From positions 124,001 to 188,000 of the forward strand of contig QPMI01000637.1 of the NCBI GenBank assembly GCA_004431415.1: a stretch of DNA of 64,000 nucleotides. Reading direction: 5' to 3'. The notes under the pieces are model-generated. The model did not search any database, was not told where the DNA came from, and saw only the letters and a program-made list of their open reading frames with translations. The stretch comes from Cyanophora paradoxa (taxonomy: Eukaryota > Glaucocystophyceae > Cyanophorales > Cyanophoraceae). The position numbers were made by a program, and so were the translations under genes. Below, piece by piece: positions 30,716-41,800 of this stretch (position 1 is the first letter of the stretch; every line of letters starts with the position of its first letter).

Positions 30716-33700
30716 ATGCCGGCCGAGATCGAGGCCACAGCGGAGGAGAAGATCTCGGTTCGGAAGCAGGTCGGTGAGGCTCGGACGGCTCACTACCTTC
30801 AGCAAGGTGCGCGGTGGCTTCTCAGATTGCTGCCACCGGTACCGGAGCGGCCCGAGGCTCGCCTGCCGCGCCTTATCGTTCCGGGCTGAGCGCACTCGCA
30901 GCTCGGGAGAATGCGCTGGGGCTCGTGGGCGACCGGCAGGCGCTGGCGGCGGCGCGGCAGGCGCTGGACTGGATGCGGAAGCGGCAGGCGGACGAGGCGC
31001 TGGCGAAGCTGCGCTCGCTGGAGCAGGGCGTCATGCAGCGCCTCCGCCGGCGCTCCCTGCTCGCCCTCCAGATGGAAGAGTGCGCCCGGCCGCGGATCGC
31101 AAAGCGCCGCGGCCGCCATGATTCCTGAACGATCGCCGCGCAGGGCCGTCCTCCTGAAGGAGCGCCTGTCGGCCGTGCGGTCGGTGCGGGAGTCGCTCCC
31201 GCGCCTCTGCGGCCAGTTCGAGGGTGCCGCGCCCCGCCCCGGCCCGGCCGGCGCCCCGGGGCGGGCTCAGAGGCGCGGCAGCGCTGGGGCGGATGCTCGA
31301 GGGGGACAGGATCCGCCTCATCGCCGGCCTCAACGAATCCGAGCTCATGCGCTGCGTGGACAGGCGAGCGCGCGCCCCTCTGGCTCAGCGCGCCGCGCCG
31401 GCCCTCCCCCCTTACCCGTCGCAGGTTGACCTCGGCGCAGCATTGCGTCCTGAACCTCCTCCTCGCCCTCTCCAGGCACGGCCAGGTGCGCCCGGGCGGG
31501 CGTTGGCCCCGCGAGCACGACGGCCGCGCCGCCCGCCGCCCTCTGACACGCCGGCGCCGGCGCGCGACGCAGTGCACCGAGGCCGGCCGCATCCTGGAGC
31601 AGGTCCGCTGCGGCCTGCCCTGCCCGTCCCCGCCCGCCGCCCCCTCTGAATCTCGCGCGCGCCCCGCAGACGCAGCTGGAGCAGGAGGTGGCGTGGGCGG
31701 CCAGCATCGACGTCAAGGACCGCCTCCCCGGCGTCGACAAGCGCGTGCGCCAGCGCCGCAGCAGAACGCGCCCCGCCGGGGCTCGAGCCGGCGCCGACCG
31801 GGGGGCGCGCAGGCGGGCCGGTTCATGAAGCGGGCGACGACGGCGCTGGACTTCCTGCGGGCGCACCTCCTCGGGCAGGCCCCGGGCACCCCCGAGCAGG
31901 CCCCCGCCCAGCGCCCCCCCGGCGCCGGCCTCGCCCGCACGGGGTCGGCCGCCTTCGACGGCTACGAGCCCCTCCCCGGCACCAGCTGCCCGCACGGCGT
32001 CCTCAACGCCTGGACCAAGCCCGAGGGTGAGCCCCAACCCGCCCGAGGGGGTAAACGAATGCGTTGCCGGCCGCGGCCGTGACCCGTGCCCCCTCCAGAC
32101 ATCCCGAGCGAGGCGTACCCCTTCGTGGACGCCCTCTCGGGGTACTCGGAGGACGTCTCCACCGCCGCCGGCCTCGTGCAGACCTGCGTCCAGGTCCGCA
32201 CGCCCGCCTCCCGACCACCCCAAAAGAAGCGGGCCGGGCCGAGCGCTGTACCCCCCGCAGGCGCTGCAGAAGGTGCTGCTGACGGAGGGGATGTCGCGGC
32301 TGGCGAGCGCCGCCAACAGGGACTGGCAGGTCCTCGCCGGCCGCCCCAGGGTGCCCCCTCCCCGTCCCGGCCCCGCCCCGCTCCCCTCGCCCGACCCCGC
32401 CCCGCCCCAGTGGGACAAGAGCGAGAAGGAGGAGGCGCCGGCGGCGGCGGCGGCGGCGCCCTCGCCCTTTGAGATGATCCGGCGGGCCTCCCTCCCCAAG
32501 CAGGCGAGCGAGCACCTCCGCGCCCCTCTCCGCCGGCCCCTTCCAACCGCGAGGCGCGCAGGTGGAGCCGACGCTCTCGCCGGGGCGGGCCGGCCTGCAG
32601 GCCCCCGACGAGTCCGGCGCCGCCCGCGCCCTCCTCGAGGACCTCGCCAAGGTCCTGCACGCACCCCCGCCCCCCTCGTTTCCCCCCTTCCTCACGCCTC
32701 GGCGGGGACAGGCGGAGGCGCCGGAGCCGGTGCAGCTGCCGAAGGAGGGGGCGCGGGTGCGGGTGCGCGGGGGCAAGAAGAAGGGCCGCGCCGCCGGCTT
32801 CAACGCCCCCACCGCCTCCTCCCTCCGCCGTGTCTCCCTCGCCGCGCGGTCCGCCCCGCCCCCGCGCCCCGCCCCCCGCCCCCCGCCCGCGGGCCGCCGA
32901 CGCGGCCCGGGCTCCAATCGGCAGGCGCCAGTCGACGTTCTTCGGCGGCGGCGGCGAGGCGAGCTCCGGGGCACGACGCCGCGGCGCAAGTCCTCCGCGG
33001 CACCCCTCCCCACTCCTCCTCCCGCTCGGCCTCGCGCTTCGCCGCCCTCGCCCGCGCCCTCGCCGGCGGCGACGGCGGTGCCGGGCCGAGGGCGGGCGCC
33101 GGGCAGCGGGGCCCCCGCGAGCCCCGCCCTCCTGCAGCCCTCCGTGCGCCCTGCCTGAACCCGCTTCCCCGCGCCTCCGCCTGACGGCGGGCTGGGCGGC
33201 AGGCCTCCGTGCGGCGCTTCCTCTCCTTCGAGGGGGCCGCGGCGCCGCCCTCGCCCGTCTCCCCGCGGCGGCGCTGGCGGCGGAGCGGCGGCGGGGCTCG
33301 CGCACGTCGGAGCGGCGGCGGGAGGGCTCGCTGCTGTGGGGCCGGACGGCACGCTGGGGCGCCGGCCCTCGGAGGCCGAGCTGGAGGGCGCCTCGCCGGC
33401 CGCCCGCCAGTCCACCTCGTCCCTGCGGGGGGCGGGGGAGCGCCGCGCCCGCGCCGGCTCCCTCCGCCGCCCCTCGGCCCAGCGCGCCCTCGAGTCGGCC
33501 CTCGCGCGGCTCGCCTCGGGCGAGACCGACGTCGAGTACGAGTACGAGCGGGGGTACGAGGAGGCGGAGTGGGCGCTGCCGGAGGGGGCCGAGCACGCGG
33601 GGGGGTACGAGGCGACGTTCGAGGAGCCGGGCCCGCCCCCCGAGATCGAGTCGGGGGCGCGGGCCAAGCGCGAGCTCGCCGAGCGCCGCGCCCGCCGCCG

Positions 33701-34651
33701 CTCCGGCACCCCCGTGCGCCCCTTCTTCTGTACCCCTCCCCGGCCCCGCCGGTTCTCTTCTAATGTGTCCACGCAGTCCCCGGAGCAGTCGCCGGTGCCG
33801 CAGCCGCTGGCGCCCACCGTGCGGCCGCCGCCGCTGGAGGGCGGCTCGTCCGTCCCCCCGTCCCCGCGGAGCCCCCTCCTGCCCCCGCGCAGTCCCCTCA
33901 ACCCTTGGACCGCCCCGCCATCCGCCTCGGTCCGCGCCCCGGCCCATCGTACCCTTCAGCCCCCTCACGCCGCCCCGCGCCGCAGGCCCCGCCGACGCCC
34001 CCGCCCCGCTCGGCCTCACCCCTCCTCGACCTCGTTGCCGTCCGCCGCCTCCGCCAGGCCCGCCCGCGCCCCGCCCCGAGAGCTCCGCGCCCCCCTCACG
34101 CGCCCCGCAGGCGCTGGCGCAGGCGCACGCGGACCCGTCGGGGGCGGCGGCGGAGGTCTCGCGGGCGCTGCAGCGCTCGGCGGGGGCCAGGCGCGCGTCC
34201 CTTCGCCGCTCTACCTGCAGGGCCCGCCCTCGCCCCTCGCCGGCGCGAGCTTCCTCGTCGCCCGCCGCGTGGGCGCCGGGAGCCCCGTGCACGCCCACCT
34301 CCTCGCCCCCTTCCGCTCCGTGTCGGCGCCCCCGGAGGCCGAGGAGGCCGGCGGGCCCGGGCCCCTCCGCTTCGCCTCCGGCCCCCGCCCCTCTCCCCGC
34401 AGGGCCTCGGGCCCCTCAGGCGGCCGGCCGCCGTCCGCGCCGCCCCTCCGCCTCCCCGCGCCCTAGCCGGCCGGTGGGGAGCCCCGGGGGCTCGCCCTCG
34501 CCTGGCGCACGCCGCCGGCCTCGCCGCTCTCGGGGGCCCGCCGGCCCTCGCCCTCGGGGGGCGCCTTCGGGGGGCCCCCGGGGAGCCCCGCCCGGGTGCC
34601 CCTCCGCCACGCCACCGTCACGCCCGTCTGGGGCCCCGCCGACCGCGGCTA
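30716..34651 (+). CDS. Unrecognised multi-exon protein; helical N-terminus, RRxS-rich disordered tail
   Basis: Exon 1 is 30716-30773 (MPAEIEATAEEKISVRKQ) with donor GTGAGG. It joins in phase to exon 2 from 30902 (RENALGLVGDRQALAAARQ, ADEALAKLRSLEQGVMQRL). Further exons read LKERLSAVRSVRESLPRL, MLEGDRIRLIAGLNESELM, AQHCVLNLLLALSRHG, MKRATTALDFLRAHLLGQ, FDGYEPLPG, EAYPFVDALSGYSEDVSTA and LLTEGMSRLASAANRDW. The second half is low-complexity with basic-Ser motifs (MIRRASLPK, GRRQSTFFGG, SVRRFLSFEG) and a Tyr/Glu-rich segment (VEYEYERGYEEAEW). The best end is TVTPVWGPADRG with stop at 34651. Introns are short, C-rich, and often contain CTGAC/CTCAC just before CGCAG. The family is unknown. The disordered tail resembles that of the 20.1-24.3 kb gene. 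Confidence 0.5.
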
Positions 34652-34889
34652 GCCGGCGGTGGGGGGGTCCCTGCGGTGTGCACGTGCATGCCCGGCCACT
34701 CGAGGCCACTTCTAAGTAGCTTGCTTGGTAGTTCGAATTCCGCGCGCGCCGATAGTTTCACGTACGTAAACAAGTCTAAGTTGTAAATTTGTAGAGAGAT
34801 CTAGATCTCCCGTGCCCAATTTCATCGATATCGTGCCAATACGCGGCGCAAGCGCGCGCGGGCGAATTTGATCCGCGAGCCTGGGGGGT
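34652..34889. other. Intergenic
   Basis: A short AT-richer spacer with AGAGATCTAGATCTC (34796-34810) and AATTCGCGCGCGC. No gene seen. The first exon of the following gene may start within it. Confidence 0.4.
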
Positions 34890-37800
34890 ACAGACACGAA
34901 CGTGAGTGGCCTCAGTCAGCCTGCAGGTATCGTTGTGCAGCTGGACGTCCCGATCACCTCTGGTCGAGTCATAGAAGCTACGTGCAGCTCAGTTGCGCGC
35001 ATAGAGATCGTAGCGGGCAATCCTGTCACCTGTTGCCCTCGCCATCCGTTGAGCACATCCGCCGGCGTAGAGGTCGTGCCGCAGTGCAGTACAGCTTGTA
35101 CGTGCTGGAAGAAGGAAGTCGGACGGCTGCCGCCGGCCGGTTGGGTAATGCGGCTGCTGACGTGTAACTCGAGCGGTGATGTCGACCCCGCAAGCGCGGC
35201 CCTCTCCGCACTGCGAGCAGCGGGGCATGCGCGGATCGTATCCATCTTCGGTGACCGTGCTGCGTACCTCGCGGGCCAAATAGCGGACTCGCGCGCCTTC
35301 GCTGAGGACCCGGCGGCCGGCGGTGTTGACATGAGCGCTCTCGAGCCATTCGTGCGCGGTTCCACTTCGAACCTGCTCTCGGACTTCGCCCGGGCGAGGC
35401 TGACGCCGGGCGGCGCAGGGCGCGGTGAGCGGCCTCCGGGTCGCGTACGCGGTGGGGGGCGGCTTCGAGCGCGGGGCGGAGGAGCGGGACGCGGCGCTCG
35501 CCCGCCCCGTCGTCGCCGCCTCGACGTCCGTGCTCCTCGCCCTCGACGGCAGCCGCGGCCGCCTCGACGCCGCCGCGTGGGCGCCCCTCGCCGGCGTCGC
35601 CGCGCGCGCCCTCCGGGAGCCCGCCCCCGCCCGTGCGACCCGCCGCCCCGCACCGCATCTCTCTCGGCGCTCCCCCTCACGCCCTCGCTCCCCGCAGCCT
35701 CCAGCCCCGGCTCAGGCCCCTCCCGCCCCGCCGCGCCCCTGGGCTCTCTCCGGGTAGTCCTGTGCGGCTGGCCCGGCGACGCCCCGGCCCCCGAAACCCT
35801 CTTCGGCCCGGACTCGAGCCCCGTCCTCCTCCGCGCCTTCTCCCCCGTCTCCGTCCACTGCGCCGGGGACCTGGCGCCCCTCCGCCGCGCCCTGGCCGAG
35901 GACCTCGCCGCACCCAGCACCCCCCCGGGCTCCCTCGCCGCCGCCCGCGGCTCCGGCCCCCTCCTCGCGGCCCTCCTCGCCGAGCTCGCGGTGCCGTACC
36001 CCGTACCCGCCCTGGTTTACCCCCGGTCCGACGGGCGGGGTGCAGTCGGAGGGGGCGGGGGGCCTCGGTGCGGCGCTGCGGGCGGCGGCGGACGGGGCGG
36101 CGCGCTGGGCGATCGAGGAGGCGGTGGGGCGCCACATGACGCCCTCCGCCGCCGCCCCCGCCGGGGCCCCGCTCTCTCCCGCCGCCGCCGAGGCCAAGGC
36201 CCGCCTCCGCTGCCAGGAGGCCGCCGCCGCCCTCGCCCAAGAGGCCCGCGCCCCGCGCCCCGCCCGCCCCCGCCCGCGCGCCCCTGAGCCGGCCCCGCAG
36301 ATCGGGCCCCTGCTCGAGGGCTTCGACGACGGCCACCTCGCGCAGCGGTAGCCCCGCTTTTGTGAGCCGCGTACCCCCGCCCCGTCGAGCCGGGCGGCGC
36401 GCCGCAGGTGCGCGCTGCGGCTGGCGGCGGCGAGCGACGGGTACCGGAGGCGCGAGGCGGCGGCGGCGGCGCGGCGGGTGGCGGAGGCGGCGGCGCCGGT
36501 GGCGGAGGCGGCGGAGGCGGCGGCGCGGGCGGCGGCGCGGGCGCTGGAGGCGGCCTCGTTCGGGGGCGAGGCGGGCCCGCTGCGGCTGCAGCGGACGGTG
36601 GAGGTCGGCTCGGGGCGCGCGGCCGCCCTCGTGCGGCTCCCCGTGGCCGACCGCGACGCCGCCCGCGCCGCCGCGCGCCCCGTCGTGGCCGCCGCCATCG
36701 CCGCCGCCTTCGCCGCCCGCCCCGACGCCGACTGCCCCGCCGTCTCCGACGCCCTCGTCGAGCGCCAGCAGGTTCGACTCCCGCCGGGCGCCTTTCGTGC
36801 CCGCCCCGCCCGAGCCTGGGCGGGCCGCCGGCAGGCGCTGCTGGACATCCTCGTGCCGCCCCTCGAGGCGGCCAGCGAGCGGGCCGTCGCCGCCGGCCTC
36901 AAGTCCCTCGACGCCGCCCTCGGTCCTGGCCCCGCCGCCCGCCCCCTCCGCGGCGCCTGACGCGGGGCGGGGCGGGCAGGGCGGGTGAAGGCGGCGCTGG
37001 CGGTGGCGGAGCGGGAGATCGGGGGGCGGCTGCCGCTGCAGGCCGAGTCCCTCCGGCGCGCCCTCGAGCGGGCCCCGGGCACCGAGTTCCCCGCCCCCGA
37101 GGCCGTGCCCCCCGTGCCGGCCCTCGCCCGCCGCCTCGAGGAGTGCCGGGCGGAGGCGGCGGCGGCGCGGGCGGAGGTGGCGCGGCGGCTGGCGGGGGCG
37201 AGCGAGGGGCGGGCGCGGGAGGCGCTGCGTGCGGCGCTGGAGGCGATGGAGCGGAGGGCGGGGGAGGACCCGGCGCGGGACGCCGGGCGCCTCTGGCGGG
37301 AGCACGTGGAGGGCCGCCCCGCCGCCCTCGCGCCCCCGCCGACCTCGACGCCGCCCGCGCCGACCTGGACCGCGCCTGCGCCGTCTCCGTCCGCGGGGAC
37401 GCCGAGCGCCGGGCCGCCCAGCAGCGCGCCCGGCGGGAGCGCGAGGCGGCGGCGGAGCGGGCGCGGGCGGAGGCGGAGGGGCGGGAGCGGGCGCAGCAGG
37501 AGGCGGAGGAGGAGGAGGCGCGCCTCGAGCGGCAGCTCGAGATGATACGGTGAGGGAGCGCCCCGTGCCGGGCCGGGGGCGTCGGCGGGGGGCTGAGCGG
37601 GGGTCCCCCTCCGCACAGGATGAGCCCGCGGGTGCCGTACGGGGGCCTGAACTACGCCTCGGGGGTGGGCAAGCCCTTCGAGTACGAGGACCCGCCCATC
37701 TACGTCGTCGCCGGGACCCCCCGGCCCCGCTCCCTCTTCCCCCTCGCCCCGCCCTCCCCGGGGGCAGCCCCGTGGCCCCCTCCCCGCCGGCCTCCGCCCG

Positions 37801-38099
37801 CAGCCTGGGCTCCATCGGCATGCGCCGCCTCAGCGCCCCCGCCGTAGTCGTCTCCGGCCCCAGCCCGTACTCCTCCAGCCCCACCAACGCGAACCGCGCG
37901 CCCGCGCCCGGACCCGTCGCCGCCGGCGTCGCCGTCTACTCCCCCGACAAGATGGCCTCACCCCGGGTGCGTGCGGGTCCCTGCCCTGCACCCTCCCCGG
38001 CCCGACGCCCTCCCGGCGCAGGCCGTCCCGGTGAAGGCCCCCGGGGGCGACCCCGCCTCGGCGTTCCGAGCCGTCGCCCCTCTCCTCAGGTTCCACTGA
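34890..38099 (+). CDS. Unrecognised multi-exon protein with long C-terminal coiled coil
   Basis: The start is not resolved; open sequence begins near 34890 (IVVQLDVPITSGRVIEATC). Internal exons read IVSIFGDRAAYLAGQIADS, LLSDFARARL, RVAYAVGGGFERGAEERD, VVAASTSVLLALDGSRGRL, LRVVLCGWPGDAPAPETLFG, LLAALLAELAVPY, GPLLEGFDDGHLAQR, VRLPVADRDAARAAARPV and LLDILVPPLEAASERAVAA. A long Ala/Glu/Arg coiled coil follows (AQQRARREREAAAERARAEA...LERQLEMIR, about 36980-37551). The tail includes PYGGLNYASGVGKPFEY, MRRLSAP and VYSPDKMASPR, and joins across a short intron to SAFRAVAPLLRFH with stop TGA 38097-38099. Introns follow the C-rich pattern. No family was recognised. Confidence 0.5.
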
Positions 38100-38820
38100 T
38101 CCGGCGCGGGCCATCTCCACGTCAGGGTGGTCCCGCGAGGGAGAATCGCTTAAAATTACAATTATACTAGCTAGTAACTATGATGCTACTTCGAACGCCA
38201 GTACCACTGGGCCAGCTCCAGTTGAAATATTAATTGATGTGTGTGCTTCTTTTTGTTTGACTCAAATCATGATCACCGATCGACCTTTTTGGTTTATGGT
38301 CATCAACACAGCTGCCGCGTCCGACGTTCGTGCATTCTGCGGTTCGCATGCCCGGCCGCTGAGCGCCGCTCGCGCGTGCGCGCAATTTGATCTCGCTAGC
38401 AATTTTGCAATTGCAACAACGCGCGCGCACTGCTCAAGTAGCACGGCAAGCATACATATGCGTATGCGCAGCTGCAGCCTGCAGATATGTGGGCTATAGC
38501 TTTAGCCAGCCGCTAGCCGCGAGCTGCAGCGCTTTCAGCTTTCCGAGCTCGCGCATTGCAACGTACCCCTGGGCACACGGCCCTTCGCGGCGCCTCCGAG
38601 ACAGAGGCGGCGAAGCATCGTTCGCGCTCCACGGTAGAATCGCTATAGCTGCACAGTGTAGTACGTACACACAGGCAGAGCCGCCTACGGAGAGTCGCGC
38701 GAACAGCGAACTCGGAACAGCGCGCATTGAGCGTCGGCGCGTGCGGCTCTTCGTGAGTGACTTCAGCGACCGCAGAGCGCAGTCCCGGACCTGAGCGGCG
38801 TCTAGATCTGCCGAGCGGCA
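38100..38820. other. Intergenic / 5' flank of the histidine kinase gene
   Basis: 721 bp without a supported gene. It is AT-richer (38150-38330) with TCATGATCACCGATCG, CATATGCGTATGCGCAGCTGCAGC and TCTAGATCT at 38804-38812, immediately before the kinase start codon. Promoter elements were not recognised. Confidence 0.45.
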
Positions 38821-41800
38821 ATGGTGTTCCGACGAGGCGGCGGCATGCTCAAGCGCTTGCGCGAGTCACCGAGCTTCGCGGAGGAAGCAGAGACGGACGA
38901 CGAGGATGCGCGTGCCTCGCCATTGACACTCCGCTTCCTCGACCCGGCTGCAGAGCACGCGTACCATGCGTCGTGGTGAGCTGCGCTGCCCGTGCGCTGC
39001 CGGCCCTGCGGCCCTGTGCTCACCGGTGCTGCAGGGCGCGATCGTTCGCACCCGTGTTGCGCCTCGTGGCGTTCTGGGTCCTCCTCATTCACGCGTTACG
39101 GTTCTACTCCACGCTCCGAGGCACAGCAGCGGCGAGCGCGAGCCCCAAGCCCGGTGGCCTGCCGTTCTGGCTCGCCGACGGCGGCGTGCTCCTCAGCCAG
39201 GCGCTCATGTGCGCTCCTCTCGGGCGTCCGGCCAGCCGCGGCGCTCGCTCGCGCTGAGCGCGGGGCGCAGCGTGCTCGTCCACGTCGGCGTGTGGCTCGT
39301 CGCCCGCTCGCCCATCCTCGTCGAGGGCCGCTATGAGGCGCGCCCGCCCGCGCCCCCCCGCTGCTGCCGCTCACGGGGTCTTCGGTGCAGCCGTTCCACG
39401 CGTTCATCTCCGCCTCGACCGTCGTCGTCTACGTCGTCGACGCGCTTCCCGTCCTCTGCCCCAGCGAGGCCGGTCCGCGCCCCGGGCGCCCCGGGCGCTC
39501 TCGGGGCCTGGGCCTGCTGGCGGGGCCCCTCAGCGCCCCGCGCAGATGGCGGCGCTCGCGCGGCCATCACATCCCTCCACCTCTTCCCCTTCGCCGTGAT
39601 CGCGCCGGTGCCCCTCCCGACCCGCACGGGCGCCTCGACCCGCCCCTGAGGCCGCCGCGCCGGCAGTGCGTCATCGTGAACCACAGCTGGTGGAAGGGGC
39701 CGGCCTGGGGGTTCGCCACCACGGCCCTCCTCGCCCTGGCGCGCTCCTACGGCATCACCCAGCCCTTCTTCGTCGCCGAGGGCGCGTACCCCCCTCCTCC
39801 GCCGCGCCCCTGCCCCCCCCTTCAACCCCCGCAGACGTCTTCGCCCTCCTCAACTACTCGGCGGTCGGCGCCCTCGTGCGTTACCCCCCCCCCCCCCCCC
39901 CGCCCCCGCTGACCCGCTGACCCGCTGACCCGCCCCCCAGCTGAACTACCTGGTCGAGTACCGCATGCGGCGCGCGTGGATCCTCTCCCGCTGCCTCCGC
40001 CGCGCCCGCGGTGCCGCCCTCCCCCGGCGGCGCCCACCGCGGGCCCCCCGCCGAGGCCGGCGTGCGCTGCGCAGACCAGGCGGCGGCGGGCCTGCGGGAG
40101 AAAACGCTCTTTCTCAGCAACACGAACCACGAGATCCGCACGCCCCTCTTCGCCATCAGTGCGCGCGCCCCGCCGCCGCCGCCCGCCCGCCCGGCTCGCT
40201 GCTGACCGGCGCCGCCCGCTCCCCTCCCGCAGTCGGGATGACGGACGTGCTGCAGGCGAGGCGGACCCCCTGGGGCCCCCCGCGGGGCCGGGCTGACGCG
40301 GGGGCGCAGGAGACGGCGCTCGACGCCGAGCAGGTCGAGTACGTCAAGGTCCACGCCCCGCCCCGCCCCGCCCCGCCCCGCCCCGCCCCGCCCCGCCCGG
40401 CCTCGTCTCGGCCCCGACCCTTTCGCAGACGCTGCGGAACAGCGCCGACGTGCTCCTCGCGATGGTCTCCGGTGCCCGCCCCGGCCCCTCGCGCGCGGCG
40501 GCCCCCGCGCCCCACCCTCTCACCCGGCGAAGACATCCTGGACCTCGAGAAGGCGGGGGCGGGGCGGCTCGAGCTCGAGGCGGCGCCCTTCTCGCCCCTC
40601 GCGGCCCTCGAGGGCGTCGCCGACATGCTCTTCGTCAGCGCCGCCCGCAAGGCCCGCCCCCGCCCCGCCCCGCCCCCTCCGCATCTGCGGGCCCCCTGTG
40701 ACGCGCGCCCGCCCCGCAGCACGTCGACCTGGCCTGCCACGGTGCGCCCCGCCGCCGGCGGCGCGCCGGCGCCCCGCGCTGCTGAGGGGCGCGCGTGCAG
40801 TGGACCGGACGGCGGCGGGGCTGCGGGCGCGCGGGGACAGCACGCGCTTCAAGCAGGTCCTGCTCAACCTCGCCTCCAACGTGCGCCCTGCTCGGCCCCC
40901 GCGCCCCGCGCCCCGCGACGGGCTCCCCGCGACCCTCCCCCGCCCCGCCCCGCAGGCTGTCAAGTTCTCTGCCCGCGAGGCCCGCGCCCGCCCGCCCCGC
41001 CCCGCCCCGCCGTTTGCTGAGCGGCAGGGCGGTAGGCGGGGGAGACGCCGGGCGAGGTCATCGTACGCCTGGAGGCGGTCGAGGCCGATGCCGGGGCATG
41101 GGCGGGGGCGGGGGCGGGGCCGGGGGCGGAGGGGGGCGCGGAGGGGCCCGGACCCGGGGCGGCCTGGCTGCGACTCTCGGTGGAGGACAACGGCATCGGT
41201 GAGGGCCTCCTTTTCCCCCGGCCCGCCCCTCCCCGGCGGCCCGCCTCACGGGGCGGGGCGGCAGGCATCGCCCCGGAGCGCCTCCCGGACCTCTTCCGGC
41301 CCTTCACGCAGCTCGACCCCTCCATCACCCGCCGCTACGGTGCCCCGCCGCCCGCCACCCGCGGCCGGCGCGCGCGTTCTGAGCGGGGGCTGGGCGGGGC
41401 GGGCAGGGGGCTCGGGCCTGGGGCTGGCCCTCGTGAAGACCCTCGTGGAGCGCATGGGTGGCTCCATCGCCGTCGCCTCCGCCCCGGGCCAGGTGCCCCC
41501 CGGAGGGGGGGAGGCCTCCGCGCCCCCCGCCGAGCCCCCCCGCAGGGATCGACCTTCACTGTGCTCCTGCCCTTCCCCGAGGCGGCCGCGGAGGAGAAGG
41601 CCGGGGCGGCGCGCCTGGAGGCCGAGGGCGAGGCCCGCGCGGAGGGCGAGGGCGAGGGGGAGGGCAAGGGCGGGATCGCCGCCGAGGGGGCCGCCGGGGA
41701 TGGGCAGACGGGAGAGTGCGGGGAGCGGGAGGGGCGGGAGGGGAGGCGACGGGCGGTGGCGGTGGCCGTCTCGAAGGGGCGGCCCTGCACGCGGCGCTGC

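Noticed and set aside
21724-36800. tRNA T-arm-like strings (GGTTCGACTCC, CTCGAATCCGG) at about 21727, 21971, 23970 and 36772
   Set aside because: They lie within introns, with no acceptor stem, D-arm or anticodon arm that I could fold around them.
31962-38098. Very long open frames on the minus strand (up to about 780 codons) opposite the plus-strand genes at 31-38 kb
   Set aside because: Stops are rare at 75-80% GC. These frames are Arg/Gly/Pro-only, lack domain features, and lie opposite phase-consistent plus-strand exons.
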